NCBI RefSeq assembly: GCF_900156465.1
Contig: NZ_LT707064.1
Location: 904,001 to 968,000, forward strand
From: Pseudomonas sp. 7SR1
GTDB taxonomy: Bacteria > Pseudomonadota > Gammaproteobacteria > Pseudomonadales > Pseudomonadaceae
Reading direction: 5' to 3'
Length of the DNA: 64,000 nucleotides
The stretch's first letter is position 1. Each line of letters begins with the position of its first letter. A program made the translations under genes and the position numbers. Below, piece by piece: positions 54,397 to 62,786 of this stretch. The notes under the pieces were generated by a model. It saw only the letters and a list, made by a program, of their open reading frames with translations. It ran no database searches and was not told where the DNA came from.

Positions 54397-55107
54397 TCAG
54401 AACCGGAAAACTTCCATATCCGTCCGAATCGGCAAGGCCATCGGGATCTTTGGCGACTTCTCCGGTTCAGCAGGCTTGGCCTGGGCCGGAGCGGACTTGC
54501 GCACCGGCGCTTCGACGATGGGAGGTTGGTTGGCCAACGGCTTGAGCGCCGTCGATAGCTGCTCGGCCAGGCGCTGCACCAGGATACCTTGGGCCTGGAC
54601 CTGGGCCGCAGTGCTGCCCGCATGTTGCTCCTGCAGATGAACGATACGGTTTTCGCGGACCTTGCCGCGACGGTCGATCAACCGCCATTGGGCGTCGAGC
54701 ACCGCCGGCTGCGATTCGCCAGAGTCCAGGCGGGTAATGGAAAGCAGCACCTGGACATCGGGGGTGAAACCCTGGGTCGCTGGCGCAAGGACCACTCGCT
54801 GGCTGTCCAGGTGACCCGCCACCTGGCGCAGCAGCAACTGATCGATGTCCGAAGAAAGGCTACCGGCCCAACGACCGTCGGTGGCGGCCTGCAAGCTACC
54901 GTCGGGTTGGCGTTGCAGCAGGGTTTCGCGTTGCAGGTAGTCAGCGATCAATACAGGGCCGAGCAACACAGCCATGCCCGTGCTTTGTGCAGGCTGGGCC
55001 GGGTTTCCACTGTCGAGTTGATACAGCGACACCGGCTGGTGAATGCTGCAGCCCGCCAGGCCAAGCAGGCCGGCGAGCCACAGAATAGGAAGGCGCAGAG
55101 CAGTCAT
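54397..55107 (-). CDS. ABC-type transport auxiliary lipoprotein (PqiC-like)
   Basis: A 236-residue lipoprotein. The lipobox LAGC (Cys20, after LRLPILWLAGLLG) is followed by the ABC_trans_aux fold: YQLDSG, VLLGPVLIADYLQRETLLQR, WAGSLSSDIDQLL. Such proteins are outer-membrane partners of MCE/Pqi-type lipid transport systems. No MCE or ABC genes are beside it here, so it is an orphan subunit. The C-terminal 60 residues are a Pro/Ala/Lys-rich linker and a short conserved-looking end. Confidence 0.85.
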   Translation of the reverse strand: MTALRLPILWLAGLLGLAGCSIHQPVSLYQLDSGNPAQPAQSTGMAVLLGPVLIADYLQRETLLQRQPDGSLQAATDGRWAGSLSSDIDQLLLRQVAGHLDSQRVVLAPATQGFTPDVQVLLSITRLDSGESQPAVLDAQWRLIDRRGKVRENRIVHLQEQHAGSTAAQVQAQGILVQRLAEQLSTALKPLANQPPIVEAPVRKSAPAQAKPAEPEKSPKIPMALPIRTDMEVFRF

Positions 55108-55286
55108 CGTTCCGTCCAGGTGGCGGCCACAAGGCTTACCACAGTGAAAAAATACTCGGTCATTATGAAGAACGCTCGGCCACGCCGGCGCTTGAAAGGG
55201 CCTATCATCCGTGAATATCCGTTCCGACTCCAGCGCGAAAGCATCGATCTGCGGCTTTTAATCGCAGACCGAGGCCTCTGGCACGC

Positions 55287-57551
55287 TTAATTCAGGTTTT
55301 CGACGAGCAGTGCATCCACTCGCTGGAAACCCCTCGGAAGCTTGTTGCCCCGGCGACCGCGTTCACCCTTGTAATGCTCAAGATCGTCCGCTTTCAACGA
55401 AAGCGTACGCTTTCCAGCCTGCAGCACAAGCGTGGCACCCTCCGGTAATACTGCAATATCCGTGACAAATTCCTCACGGCTTGCAACCCGTTCGCCGGAA
55501 ATGCCGATTATTTTGTTGCCTTTGCCTTTCCCCAGCTGCGGCAGATCGCTGATCTTGAAGACCAGCAAACGGCCCTCGGTAGTCACCGAGGCCAGCCAGT
55601 TGTTATCGCGATCGAAGACCGGACGCGGCGCAATGACCTTGGCGTTGTTCGGCAGGCTCAACAGCGCCTTGCCCGCCTTGTTCTTGGCTTGCAGGTCCTC
55701 ACCCTTGACGACGAACCCGTAGCCGGCATCCGACGCGATAACGTACAGCCCGTTATCATCAGGCATCAGCACGCATTCAAAAGTTGCACCCGGTGGCGGC
55801 GTCAGACGACCGGTCAGCGGTTCGCCCTGGCCGCGAGCCGATGGCAGGGTATGGGCCGGCACCGAATAGCTGCGTCCCGTGGAGTCGATGAACACCGCAT
55901 ACTGGTTGGAACGCCCGGGCGCCAGGGCCTTGAAACCGTCGCCGGCCTTGTAGGAAAGCCCGGCGGCGTCAATATCATGACCCTTGGCGGAGCGTACCCA
56001 GCCCTTTTCCGACAGTACGACGGTCACTTTCTCATTGGGCAACAGGTCGTGTTCGCTCAACGCTTTGGCTTCGGCCCGCTCCACGATCGGGGAGCGTCGG
56101 TCGTCGCCGTAGGTTTCGGCATCCTTGAGCAATTCGGTGCGCACCAGCTTCTTGAGCTTGGCTTCGCTGCCCAGCAAGGCGAGCAGCTTGGCCTGCTCCT
56201 TGAGCAACTCGTCCTGCTCGGCCCGCAGCTTCATCTCTTCCAGCCGCGCCAATTGCCGCAGGCGGGTATCGAGGATGTAGTCGGCCTGGATTTCGCTCAG
56301 GGCGAAGCGTTCGATCAGCTTGGCCTTGGGATGCTCCTCGGTGCGGATGATGTGGATCACCTCATCCAGGTTGAGGTAGGCGATCAGCAAGCCATCCAAC
56401 AGGTGGAGGCGACGCTCGACCTTGTCCAGGCGGAACTGCAGGCGCCGGCGTACCGTCTTCACGCGGAATTCGAGCCACTCCACCAGTAGCGCCCGCAGGT
56501 TCTTCAACTGCGGCTTGCCATCCAGGCCGATGATATTGATGTTGACCCGATAACTGGATTCCAGATCGGTGCTGGCGAACAGGTGCTGCATCAGCGCCTC
56601 ATGATCGACCCGGCTGTTGACCGGAATGATCACGATGCGGCAAGGGTTCTCGTGGTCCGACTCGTCGCGCAGGTCCGCCACTTGCGGCGCTTTCGACGGT
56701 TTTGCCTGCATCATGGCCGCAATCTGCTCCAGGACCTTGGCCCCGGACACCTGGTGCGGCAGTGCGGTGATGATGATGTCGCCATCTTCCACGTGGTACA
56801 CGGCGCGCATACGCACCGAACCACGACCGGTCTCGTAGATTTTCAGCAGGTCGGCCCGCGGCGTGATGATTTCCGCCTCGGTCGGGTAATCCGGCCCCTG
56901 GATGTGTTCGCACAGCTGCTCCACCGTGGCTTTCGGCTCGTCCAGCAGGCGCACGCACGCCGTGGCTACTTCCCGCAGGTTGTGAGGCGGTACGTCGGTG
57001 GCCATGCCCACGGCGATGCCGGTGGTGCCATTGAGCAGGATATTCGGCAAACGTGCCGGCAGCACCAACGGCTCCTCCAGGGTTCCGTCGAAGTTCGGCC
57101 CCCAGTCCGCGGTACCCTGGCCCAGTTCGCTAAGCAACACTTCAGAGTAACGCGACAGCCGCGCCTCGGTGTAACGCATGGCGGCGAAGGACTTGGGATC
57201 GTCCGGCGCACCCCAGTTGCCCTGGCCGTCCACCAGGGTGTAGCGATAGCTGAACGGCTGGGCCATCAACACCATGGCCTCGTAGCATGCCGAGTCGCCA
57301 TGCGGGTGGAACTTGCCGAGCACGTCACCGACGGTACGCGCCGATTTCTTGTGCTTGGAATCGGCATCCAGCCCCAGTTCACTCATGGCATAGACGATGC
57401 GCCGCTGAACCGGCTTGAGGCCGTCGCCAATGTGCGGCAAGGCGCGGTCCATGATCACGTACATGGAGTAATTGAGGTAGGCACTTTCGGTGAAGTCAGC
57501 CAGCGATCGGCGCTCCACGCCGTCCAAGCTGTCTGCAAGAATGTCGCTCAT
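55287..57551 (-). CDS. parC: DNA topoisomerase IV subunit A
   Basis: ParC is the DNA-cutting subunit of topoisomerase IV, needed to separate daughter chromosomes. The 754-residue product has the catalytic Tyr127 ([10 protein letters not shown]) and a C-terminal beta-pinwheel (from about 490). The quinolone region is wild type by the usual markers: Ser87 and Glu91 in GDSACYEAM. It is 100 bp downstream of a phytase-family gene which follows parE, all on the minus strand. Confidence 0.97.
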   Translation of the reverse strand: MSDILADSLDGVERRSLADFTESAYLNYSMYVIMDRALPHIGDGLKPVQRRIVYAMSELGLDADSKHKKSARTVGDVLGKFHPHGDSACYEAMVLMAQPFSYRYTLVDGQGNWGAPDDPKSFAAMRYTEARLSRYSEVLLSELGQGTADWGPNFDGTLEEPLVLPARLPNILLNGTTGIAVGMATDVPPHNLREVATACVRLLDEPKATVEQLCEHIQGPDYPTEAEIITPRADLLKIYETGRGSVRMRAVYHVEDGDIIITALPHQVSGAKVLEQIAAMMQAKPSKAPQVADLRDESDHENPCRIVIIPVNSRVDHEALMQHLFASTDLESSYRVNINIIGLDGKPQLKNLRALLVEWLEFRVKTVRRRLQFRLDKVERRLHLLDGLLIAYLNLDEVIHIIRTEEHPKAKLIERFALSEIQADYILDTRLRQLARLEEMKLRAEQDELLKEQAKLLALLGSEAKLKKLVRTELLKDAETYGDDRRSPIVERAEAKALSEHDLLPNEKVTVVLSEKGWVRSAKGHDIDAAGLSYKAGDGFKALAPGRSNQYAVFIDSTGRSYSVPAHTLPSARGQGEPLTGRLTPPPGATFECVLMPDDNGLYVIASDAGYGFVVKGEDLQAKNKAGKALLSLPNNAKVIAPRPVFDRDNNWLASVTTEGRLLVFKISDLPQLGKGKGNKIIGISGERVASREEFVTDIAVLPEGATLVLQAGKRTLSLKADDLEHYKGERGRRGNKLPRGFQRVDALLVENLN

Positions 57552-57651
57552 GCGGGCCTCATCAGTTCGTTGTCTGGCACGACGACAGGCGTGTCGCCGC
57601 GCTGGGTAGATTCAATCGGGTCCAGGGCGCATCGGCCCCGTGGTTGCCCAT

Positions 57652-58638
57652 TCATGGCGAAGCGCTCCAACCGCCATCGGGCGCGGCGAAACGCCAGATG
57701 ACCGGCCGTCTTTCGCCATCGGCGCGTGGCCCATCGTTGTTGTCCAGGCCGATCCAGGCGCCTGCGGCATCCACCACCATTGCTTCGGCCAGCCCATAGG
57801 GTTGGGCGTAGCGGCGTTTATCCAGAAGTCCCTCGGCCGCGAATGACCAGCAGCGCTCCACCTTGGCGGTCTGCGGATCGCGCCGGCAGATCTGATAGGC
57901 GTTGCGTTCCAGGGTAAACAGTTTGCCGTCGAACAGTGACAGATCGGCGAAGTCCCGCGAGACCGCCTTGGCATCGGCAAACTGGGCCGGTTGCATTTGC
58001 TGCCCCGCTTCGCTCAGCAGCGCGCACTGGCCGTCGCAATCCCATACCGTTTGCTGGCGCTTGATCAGCAACAGGCCGCGGCGCTCGCGCTCGGCCGCCA
58101 GCCACAGTTGGTCACCGGCCGGGTTGACCGCAATGCCTTCGAACAGCGCATTGAAATGCAACAACATGCCGCTGGCCCGGGCCTGGCGGATCATGGTCGG
58201 GGCGATCTTCAACCAGGATGCATCGCCCGACGGCGACACCTGCAACACGGCGGCATGGGACTCGCTGACCACATAGCGGTTGCCTGCGCTGTCGCAGGTA
58301 ATGCCTTCGAAATCCAGCTCGCCACCACGCAGGAACGAAGCGGCCCAGGTCCGCGAACGCAAACCCCAGGGCAAGTCGCTTTCAGGCACCGGCGGTACCT
58401 CGATGGTCGAGACAAGGGCTTGCCAGACCGCCGCATCGGAGGTGTCCAGGCGATAGAGGCGATCATCATCGCGATCGGACACCGCCCACATTTCGCGGCC
58501 ACACAGGGCCAGCCCGGACAGATTGCCGCCCCGCATGCCATCGACGACGTGCTCCGACAGCATTTTCAGTTCCGTTGCCGGCCCGGCGACGACGCTTCCC
58601 ACCCATAGCAACAGCGCCAGGGCGAACCCGTTGCGCAT
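57652..58638 (-). CDS. Secreted esterase-like phytase-family protein
   Basis: A 328-residue protein with a signal peptide (about 1-19, ending VVAGPA) and a beta-propeller of the esterase-like activity of phytase family (LDFEGITCDSAGNRYVVSES; ALFEGIAVNPAGDQLWLAAE; YAQPYGLAEAMVVDAAGAWI). Paired cysteines suggest periplasmic disulfides. The substrate is unknown. Its ATG shares one base with the parE stop (TGATG), so an exported protein is translationally coupled to topoisomerase IV, an odd but apparently conserved Pseudomonas arrangement. Confidence 0.85.
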   Translation of the reverse strand: MRNGFALALLLWVGSVVAGPATELKMLSEHVVDGMRGGNLSGLALCGREMWAVSDRDDDRLYRLDTSDAAVWQALVSTIEVPPVPESDLPWGLRSRTWAASFLRGGELDFEGITCDSAGNRYVVSESHAAVLQVSPSGDASWLKIAPTMIRQARASGMLLHFNALFEGIAVNPAGDQLWLAAERERRGLLLIKRQQTVWDCDGQCALLSEAGQQMQPAQFADAKAVSRDFADLSLFDGKLFTLERNAYQICRRDPQTAKVERCWSFAAEGLLDKRRYAQPYGLAEAMVVDAAGAWIGLDNNDGPRADGERRPVIWRFAAPDGGWSASP

Positions 58639-60542
58639 CAGGCCAGCACCTCGGCCAGGTCGCCCTTGGACTCCAGCCAGGTCTTGCGGTCGCCGGCACG
58701 TTTTTTCGCCAGCAGCATGTCCATGATCTCCGTCGTCGCCTCGAAGTCATCCAGGGTCAACTGCACCAGGCGGCGCGTATTCGGGTCCATGGTGGTTTCG
58801 CGCAGTTGCGGCGGGTTCATCTCACCCAGCCCCTTGAATCGCGTGACCTGCGGCTTGCCGCGCTTCTTCTCGGCCACCAGGCGATCGAGAATGCCATCGC
58901 GTTCGGCTTCGTCCAGGGCGTAGTAGATATCCTTGCCCAGGTCGATACGGTACAGCGGCGGCATCGCCACATAGACGTGACCGGCATCCACCAGCGGGCG
59001 GAAATGCTGGACAAACAGCGCGCACAGCAGCGTGGCGATGTGCAGCCCGTCGGAGTCGGCGTCGGCGAGGATGCAGATCTTGCCGTAGCGCAGTTGGCTC
59101 ATGTCCTCGGCGCCCGGATCGACGCCAATGGCCACCGCGATATTGTGCACTTCCTGGCTGGCCAGCACTTCGCTGCCGTCCACTTCCCAGGTGTTGAGGA
59201 TCTTGCCCCGCAACGGCAGGATGGCCTGGAATTCCTTGTCCCGGGCCTGCTTGGCCGAGCCGCCGGCGGAATCACCTTCCACCAGGAACAGCTCGGAACG
59301 CATGGGATCCTGTCCGGCGCAATCGGCCAGCTTGCCCGGCAATGCCGGCCCCTGGGTGATGCGCTTGCGTTCGACCTTCTTGCTGGCCTTGAGACGACGA
59401 CCGGCGTTGTTGATCGCCAGCTCGGCCAGCAACAGGCCGGTTTCCGGGTTGGCATTGAGCCACAGGCTGAAGGCGTCCTTCACCACACCGGACACGAACG
59501 CGGCCGCCTCGCGGGAGGACAGGCGTTCCTTGGTCTGGCCGGAGAACTGCGGCTCCTGCATCTTCATCGACAGGACGAATGCAATGCGCTCCCAGACGTC
59601 TTCCGGCGCCAGCTTCACGCCACGGGGCAGCAGGTTGCGGAACTCGCAGAACTCGCGCATGGCATCCAACAGGCCCTGGCGCAAGCCATTGACGTGGGTA
59701 CCGCCCTGGGCGGTGGGGATCAGGTTGACGTAGCTTTCCTGGACGCTTTCGCCGCCCTCGGGCAACCACAGCAATGCCCAGTCCACGGCTTCCTTGTTGC
59801 CGGCCAGGCTGCCGCAGAACGGCTCATCGGGCAGGCGCTCGAAACCACTGACCGCGTCCACCAGATAGGAACGCAGGCCATCCTCGTAATGCCACTCGAC
59901 CTTTTCACCCGTGGCCTTGTCCTCGAAGCTGACCAGCAGCCCCGGACACAACACGGCCTTGGCCTTGAGCACATGCTTGAGGCGGGTGACGGAGAACTTG
60001 GGCGAATCGAAATACTTGGGATCCGGCGCGAAATACACGCTGGTCCCGGTGTTGCGCTTGCCGACGGTGCCGACCACTTCCAGCTCGGTGGCCTTGTAGC
60101 CATCGGCAAAGGTCATCTGGTATTCGTTGCCGTCACGCTTGACCCGTACCCGGACCTGGGTCGACAAGGCGTTGACCACGGAAATACCCACCCCGTGCAA
60201 ACCGCCGGAGAACTGGTAGTTCTTGTTGGAGAACTTGCCGCCTGCGTGGAGCTTGGTGAGGATCAGCTCGACGCCCGACACGCCTTCTTCCGGGTGGATA
60301 TCCACCGGCATGCCACGACCGTCGTCGCTGACTTCCAGCGAATGGTCGGCATGCAGGATGACCTGCACCGACTTCGCATGCCCCGCCAGGGCTTCGTCGA
60401 CACTGTTGTCGATGACTTCCTGGGCGAGGTGGTTCGGCCGACTGGTGTCGGTGTACATGCCGGGGCGCTTGCGCACCGGGTCGAGGCCCGAGAGGACTTC
60501 GATGGCGTCTGCGTTATAGGAGCTAGCGCTGGGAGTGGCCAT
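58638..60542 (-). CDS. parE: DNA topoisomerase IV subunit B
   Basis: ParE is the ATPase subunit of topoisomerase IV. The 634-residue product has the GHKL ATPase (EVIDNSVDEALAG, VSDDGRGMPVDIH, GGLHGVGISVVNALS), the transducer, and the TOPRIM domain (LFLVEGDSAGGSAKQARD, DADSDGLHI). Length is typical of ParE, shorter than GyrB. It lies 41 bp downstream of yqiA. Confidence 0.97.
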   Translation of the reverse strand: MATPSASSYNADAIEVLSGLDPVRKRPGMYTDTSRPNHLAQEVIDNSVDEALAGHAKSVQVILHADHSLEVSDDGRGMPVDIHPEEGVSGVELILTKLHAGGKFSNKNYQFSGGLHGVGISVVNALSTQVRVRVKRDGNEYQMTFADGYKATELEVVGTVGKRNTGTSVYFAPDPKYFDSPKFSVTRLKHVLKAKAVLCPGLLVSFEDKATGEKVEWHYEDGLRSYLVDAVSGFERLPDEPFCGSLAGNKEAVDWALLWLPEGGESVQESYVNLIPTAQGGTHVNGLRQGLLDAMREFCEFRNLLPRGVKLAPEDVWERIAFVLSMKMQEPQFSGQTKERLSSREAAAFVSGVVKDAFSLWLNANPETGLLLAELAINNAGRRLKASKKVERKRITQGPALPGKLADCAGQDPMRSELFLVEGDSAGGSAKQARDKEFQAILPLRGKILNTWEVDGSEVLASQEVHNIAVAIGVDPGAEDMSQLRYGKICILADADSDGLHIATLLCALFVQHFRPLVDAGHVYVAMPPLYRIDLGKDIYYALDEAERDGILDRLVAEKKRGKPQVTRFKGLGEMNPPQLRETTMDPNTRRLVQLTLDDFEATTEIMDMLLAKKRAGDRKTWLESKGDLAEVLA

Positions 60543-60583
60543 GGGGTCTCGTCGTCAGTGTTCAAATAAAAAGGGGCGATGGC

Positions 60584-61192
60584 TTACAGCGACGTGAAGT
60601 CGATCGCCTGGTACAGATCGGCGCCAATTCCGGCAAAACTCAACAACGCCGGCAATCGTTGGGCAAATCCCTGGAAACTGTGATCGCCACCGGCCTGGAT
60701 GCGCAGGGCACAGGCGCGGTAGTACTGCTGGGCGTGGCGATAATCCAGCGTTTCGTCACCGGTTTGCAACCATATCTGAAACCGCTGCGGATCCCGGGGC
60801 GCCGGCACTTCCAGCTCGGCCAGGGCCGTGACGTGGTCGTGGGTCAACTCCCAGGTTTCGTCGGTGTACAGATTCCTCTGCGTGCCCAGGTAGCCATCGA
60901 ACATCCGATGGGGGCTGACGGCAGGGTTGATCAACAGCGCCTTGAGGCCGTGGCGTTCGGCCAAGTGAGTCGCATAGTAGCCGCCGAGCGAGCTGCCGAC
61001 CAGCAGCGGACGGCCCAGTTGTGCGATCGCCTGTTCCAGCTGGGCCATGGCTTCGCGGGGGTGGTGATGCAGTGCCGGCACTTGCAGTCGGTCGGCCAGG
61101 CCCAGGCGGGGCATCACATCGATGAGCTGGCGGGCCTTGGTCGAGGCTGGCGCGCTGTTGAAGCCGTGGATGTAGAGGATCGAGGCCGACAT
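60584..61192 (-). CDS. yqiA: YqiA-family alpha/beta-hydrolase esterase
   Basis: A 202-residue UPF0227/YqiA esterase. The catalytic serine is Ser68 in GSSLGG (66-71), the acid is in TGDETLDY (Asp146 or Asp150), and the base is His171 (GGDHSF). Natural substrate unknown. AGGAAA precedes the ATG at 61192. In E. coli and PAO1 the order is nudF-yqiB-cpdA-yqiA-parE; here yqiA-parE are kept together but cut off from cpdA by a 1.6-kb insertion, so they should need their own promoter in 61193-61350. Confidence 0.92.
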   Translation of the reverse strand: MSASILYIHGFNSAPASTKARQLIDVMPRLGLADRLQVPALHHHPREAMAQLEQAIAQLGRPLLVGSSLGGYYATHLAERHGLKALLINPAVSPHRMFDGYLGTQRNLYTDETWELTHDHVTALAELEVPAPRDPQRFQIWLQTGDETLDYRHAQQYYRACALRIQAGGDHSFQGFAQRLPALLSFAGIGADLYQAIDFTSL

Positions 61193-61301
61193 GCCAATTT
61201 CCTGTGTGTGGGGGCAAAGGCCGGAGTTTACAGGGAGATTGGAGTGGTTTGGGGGGATTTGGCCTTATCGCCGCCCCATCTCTGCTGGCGGTGCTGCGAT
61301 T

Positions 61302-61334
61302 CTGTTGGGAGGGCTAGCTTGCTCGCGATGGCGG
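61302..61334. repeat. Decayed REP palindrome beside the inverted-repeat element
   Basis: CTGTTGGGAGGGCTAGCTTG and GCTCGCGATGGCGG resemble the GTGGGAGCGAGCTTGCTCGCGA unit with several changes. It is 20 bp outside the left arm of the composite element. Confidence 0.55.
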
Positions 61335-61354
61335 CCTGACTTGCTGTGTATTTT

Positions 61355-61646
61355 TTGACCGAGTACATATCCATTGCTGCGGTAACGGCCGCTTAGGGTT
61401 CCGCCCTTACGGCGGGTCACTTTTGAAAAGGCGCCAAAAGTAACCAAAAGCGCCTCGCCCCACCACTGGGCACCTCGCCAAGGCGAGGTGTTCCCGAACG
61501 CAGGCATTGCTCCGTGGGCCCGCCGCGAAGGGCCATCCATGGCCCAGCGCGGCTATCCCGGCATCCATGCCGGGATACCCACTACGCAACGCCTGCGTTC
61601 GGCCCTTGTGGTTTAACGGGGCGCTCAAGATCAAAAGCCAAAGCCA
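61355..61646 (+). repeat. Left arm of the large inverted repeat
   Basis: Begins TTGACCGAGTACATATCC and ends in AAAAGCCAAAGCCA. It contains strong internal palindromes: CACCTCGCC/GGCGAGGTG at 61471-61490 and TCCCGGCAT/ATGCCGGGA around 61556-61575. Open frames across it in other genomes are likely spurious; the sequence is low in codon bias and full of hairpins. Confidence 0.85.
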
Positions 61647-61683
61647 GAGCAAGAGCAAGAGCAAGAGCAAGAGCAAGAGCAAG
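61636..61683 (+). repeat. Hexamer tandem repeat (AGCAAG)
   Basis: Eight hexamers at the inner end of the left arm: one AGCCAA, one AGCCAG, then six exact AGCAAG. On the plus strand they would encode Ser-Gln then Ser-Lys dipeptides. The array ends 12 bp from the stop of the DUF6124-like gene. Confidence 0.9.
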
Positions 61684-61695
61684 AGGTTGCCTGGC

Positions 61696-62052
61696 CTATC
61701 GGGGATCAACGACGTCCAGCGCTCGGTTTGCCAGCAGCTCAGAGAGTTCGACCATCTGCTGGACGCCGAAGGCTATATGCCGGTTGGAGCCTTCCAGGTT
61801 GAAGGCCAGGTCGCTGAGCATCGCATTGGCCGAGGCCAGGGTTTCGCTGAGGTTGGCCAGGAGGGTTTCGCTGTCCAGATCTTCGACGACGGTGAATAGC
61901 TGACCGGGTAATGGTTTCTTTTTAGCCTGGGGTTCTGGGGCGAGGTAGAAGTTGAGAGCGCGTTCGGCGGCTTCGTCGAGTTTTTTGGCATCGAGGCCGG
62001 CGTGAGCCGAGGTGGGATCGGTTTCGGGGGGATTGGGGGTTACTTTGAACAT
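61696..62052 (-). CDS. DUF6124-like small protein
   Basis: A 118-residue protein starting MFKVTPNPPETDPTSAHAGL. It has an Asp/Pro/Thr-rich N-terminus, a helical middle (KKLDEAAERALNFYLAP), a Lys-rich patch (PQAKKKPLPG) and a C-terminal helical part with DSETLLANLSETLASANAML and HIAFGVQQMVELSELLANRA. It resembles the DUF6124/DUF3077-type proteins abundant in pseudomonads, which have no known role. No signal or membrane segment. GGGAG lies 7 bp before the ATG but inside a hairpin. It is the only gene between two large inverted repeats. Confidence 0.82.
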   Translation of the reverse strand: MFKVTPNPPETDPTSAHAGLDAKKLDEAAERALNFYLAPEPQAKKKPLPGQLFTVVEDLDSETLLANLSETLASANAMLSDLAFNLEGSNRHIAFGVQQMVELSELLANRALDVVDPR

Positions 62053-62057
62053 GATGA

Positions 62058-62292
62058 GGCTCCCTTATGTAGTGGAGCCGCCATTTCCCGTTTCCAGGCG
62101 AGAGGGTGGCAGCTATGCGCGGGCTGGAAAACCGGAGTGCGGAGCAAACCCGGCAGACTCGAAAGTCTCCCGCGCACAGCCGCCATGAAGCAGAACTGCA
62201 CACGCAAAAAAGCGATGCAGTATCTCATGTGGCGCGCTGTTGCATCCTCACTTATCGGGTTTCCAGGCCCGGTCGCTGAATTGCAGCGACCG
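62058..62292 (-). ncRNA. Candidate structured 5' leader RNA of the DUF6124-like gene
   Basis: On the minus strand the leader can form several helices. (1) A 9-bp stem CGGTCGCTG/CAGCGACCG (62270-62278 with 62284-62292). (2) A 16-bp helix, two G-U pairs, between 62169-62184 and 62108-62123, enclosing a five-pair UUCG hairpin (62155-62168). (3) GGCTCC/GGAGCC (62074-62079 with 62058-62063), which hides the GGGAG ribosome binding site. An alternative pairing of TTTCCAG with CTGGAAA could rearrange helices 2 and 3. No known Rfam family is claimed. Confidence 0.55.
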
Positions 62293-62401
62293 AAAAAGGT
62301 TAGCGAGTCCCCTTCCCACCCGGCAACCGCCAGAGATCGTCGGAAAAATCTGCCTGAATGTCCGACCTTTCCCACAGATTTAGGGTCGACTGTAAAGCCG
62401 C

Positions 62402-62427
62402 CATCGCGAGCAAGCTCGCTCCCACAG
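62402..62427. repeat. REP palindrome, GAGCAAGCTCGC class
   Basis: CATCGCGAGCAAGCTCGCTC then CCACAG: an intact unit between the structured leader and the right arm of the composite element. Confidence 0.8.
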
Positions 62428-62474
62428 TTGGATTGGGTATGGCCAGAGAAACTGGTCGGCCGTCAGGCCGACTC

Positions 62475-62504
62475 GCTTTGGCTTTGGCTTTGGCTTTGGC
62501 TTTT
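62475..62504 (-). repeat. Hexamer tandem repeat (GCTTTG on plus strand)
   Basis: Four GCTTTG units and one GCTTTT at the inner end of the right arm, the mirror position of the AGCAAG array of the left arm. On the minus strand it reads AGCCAAAGC and would encode Ser-Gln repeats. Unit sequence and number differ from the left array. Confidence 0.88.
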
Positions 62505-62782
62505 GATCTTAGACGCCCCATTAACCACAAGGGCCGAGCGCAGGCGTTGCGTAGTGGGCATCCCGGCATGGATGCCGGGATAGCCGCGCTGGGCCATGGA
62601 TGGCCCTTCGCGGCGGGCCCACGGAGCAATGCCTGCGCTCGGGAACACCTCGCCTTGGCGAGGTGCCCAGTGGTGGGGCAAAGACCTTTTGGTTACTTTT
62701 GGGGCGTTTGCCAAAAGTAACCCGCCGTAAGGGCGGAACCGTAAGTGGCCGTTACCGCAACAATGGATATGTACCCAGTCAA
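62491..62782 (-). repeat. Right arm of the large inverted repeat
   Basis: Inverted copy of 61355-61646. The differences are mostly single bases, with the largest cluster near 62682-62710 (opposite 61430-61455), where the arms also differ by one base in length. The outer end, GTACCCAGTCAA on the plus strand, almost touches the cpdA stop codon. Confidence 0.85.
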
Positions 62783-62786
62783 CAGT

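Larger units (their letters stand above)
61355..62782. mobile_element. Composite inverted-repeat element carrying a DUF6124-like gene
   Basis: Two inverted arms, 61355-61646 and 62491-62782 (about 292 bp each, around 20 differences by eye), enclose about 840 bp with one small gene and its structured leader. No transposase or recombinase is inside. The unit lies between yqiA and cpdA, genes that are normally adjacent. Its right end is 4 bp from the cpdA stop. I see no clear target-site duplication. Calling it mobile is inference from position and symmetry; it may instead be a rearranged pair of dispersed repeats. Confidence 0.6.

Noticed and set aside
61636..61683. Tandem hexamers considered as a CRISPR-like array
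   Set aside because: The units are 6 bp with no spacers and no cas genes; this is a microsatellite. No CRISPR array was seen in the window.
61507..61903. Open frames across the left arm ending in Ser-Gln/Ser-Lys repeats
   Set aside because: The frames lie in a non-coding inverted repeat and run into the antisense of the DUF6124-like gene; the repeats are explained by a DNA microsatellite. The same holds for the frame at 62463-62714 in the right arm.
62040..62375. A 111-codon minus-strand frame across the DUF6124 leader
   Set aside because: It coincides with the hairpin-rich leader and ends beyond the true ATG in another frame; the sequence is better explained as structured RNA. A short leader peptide cannot be wholly excluded.
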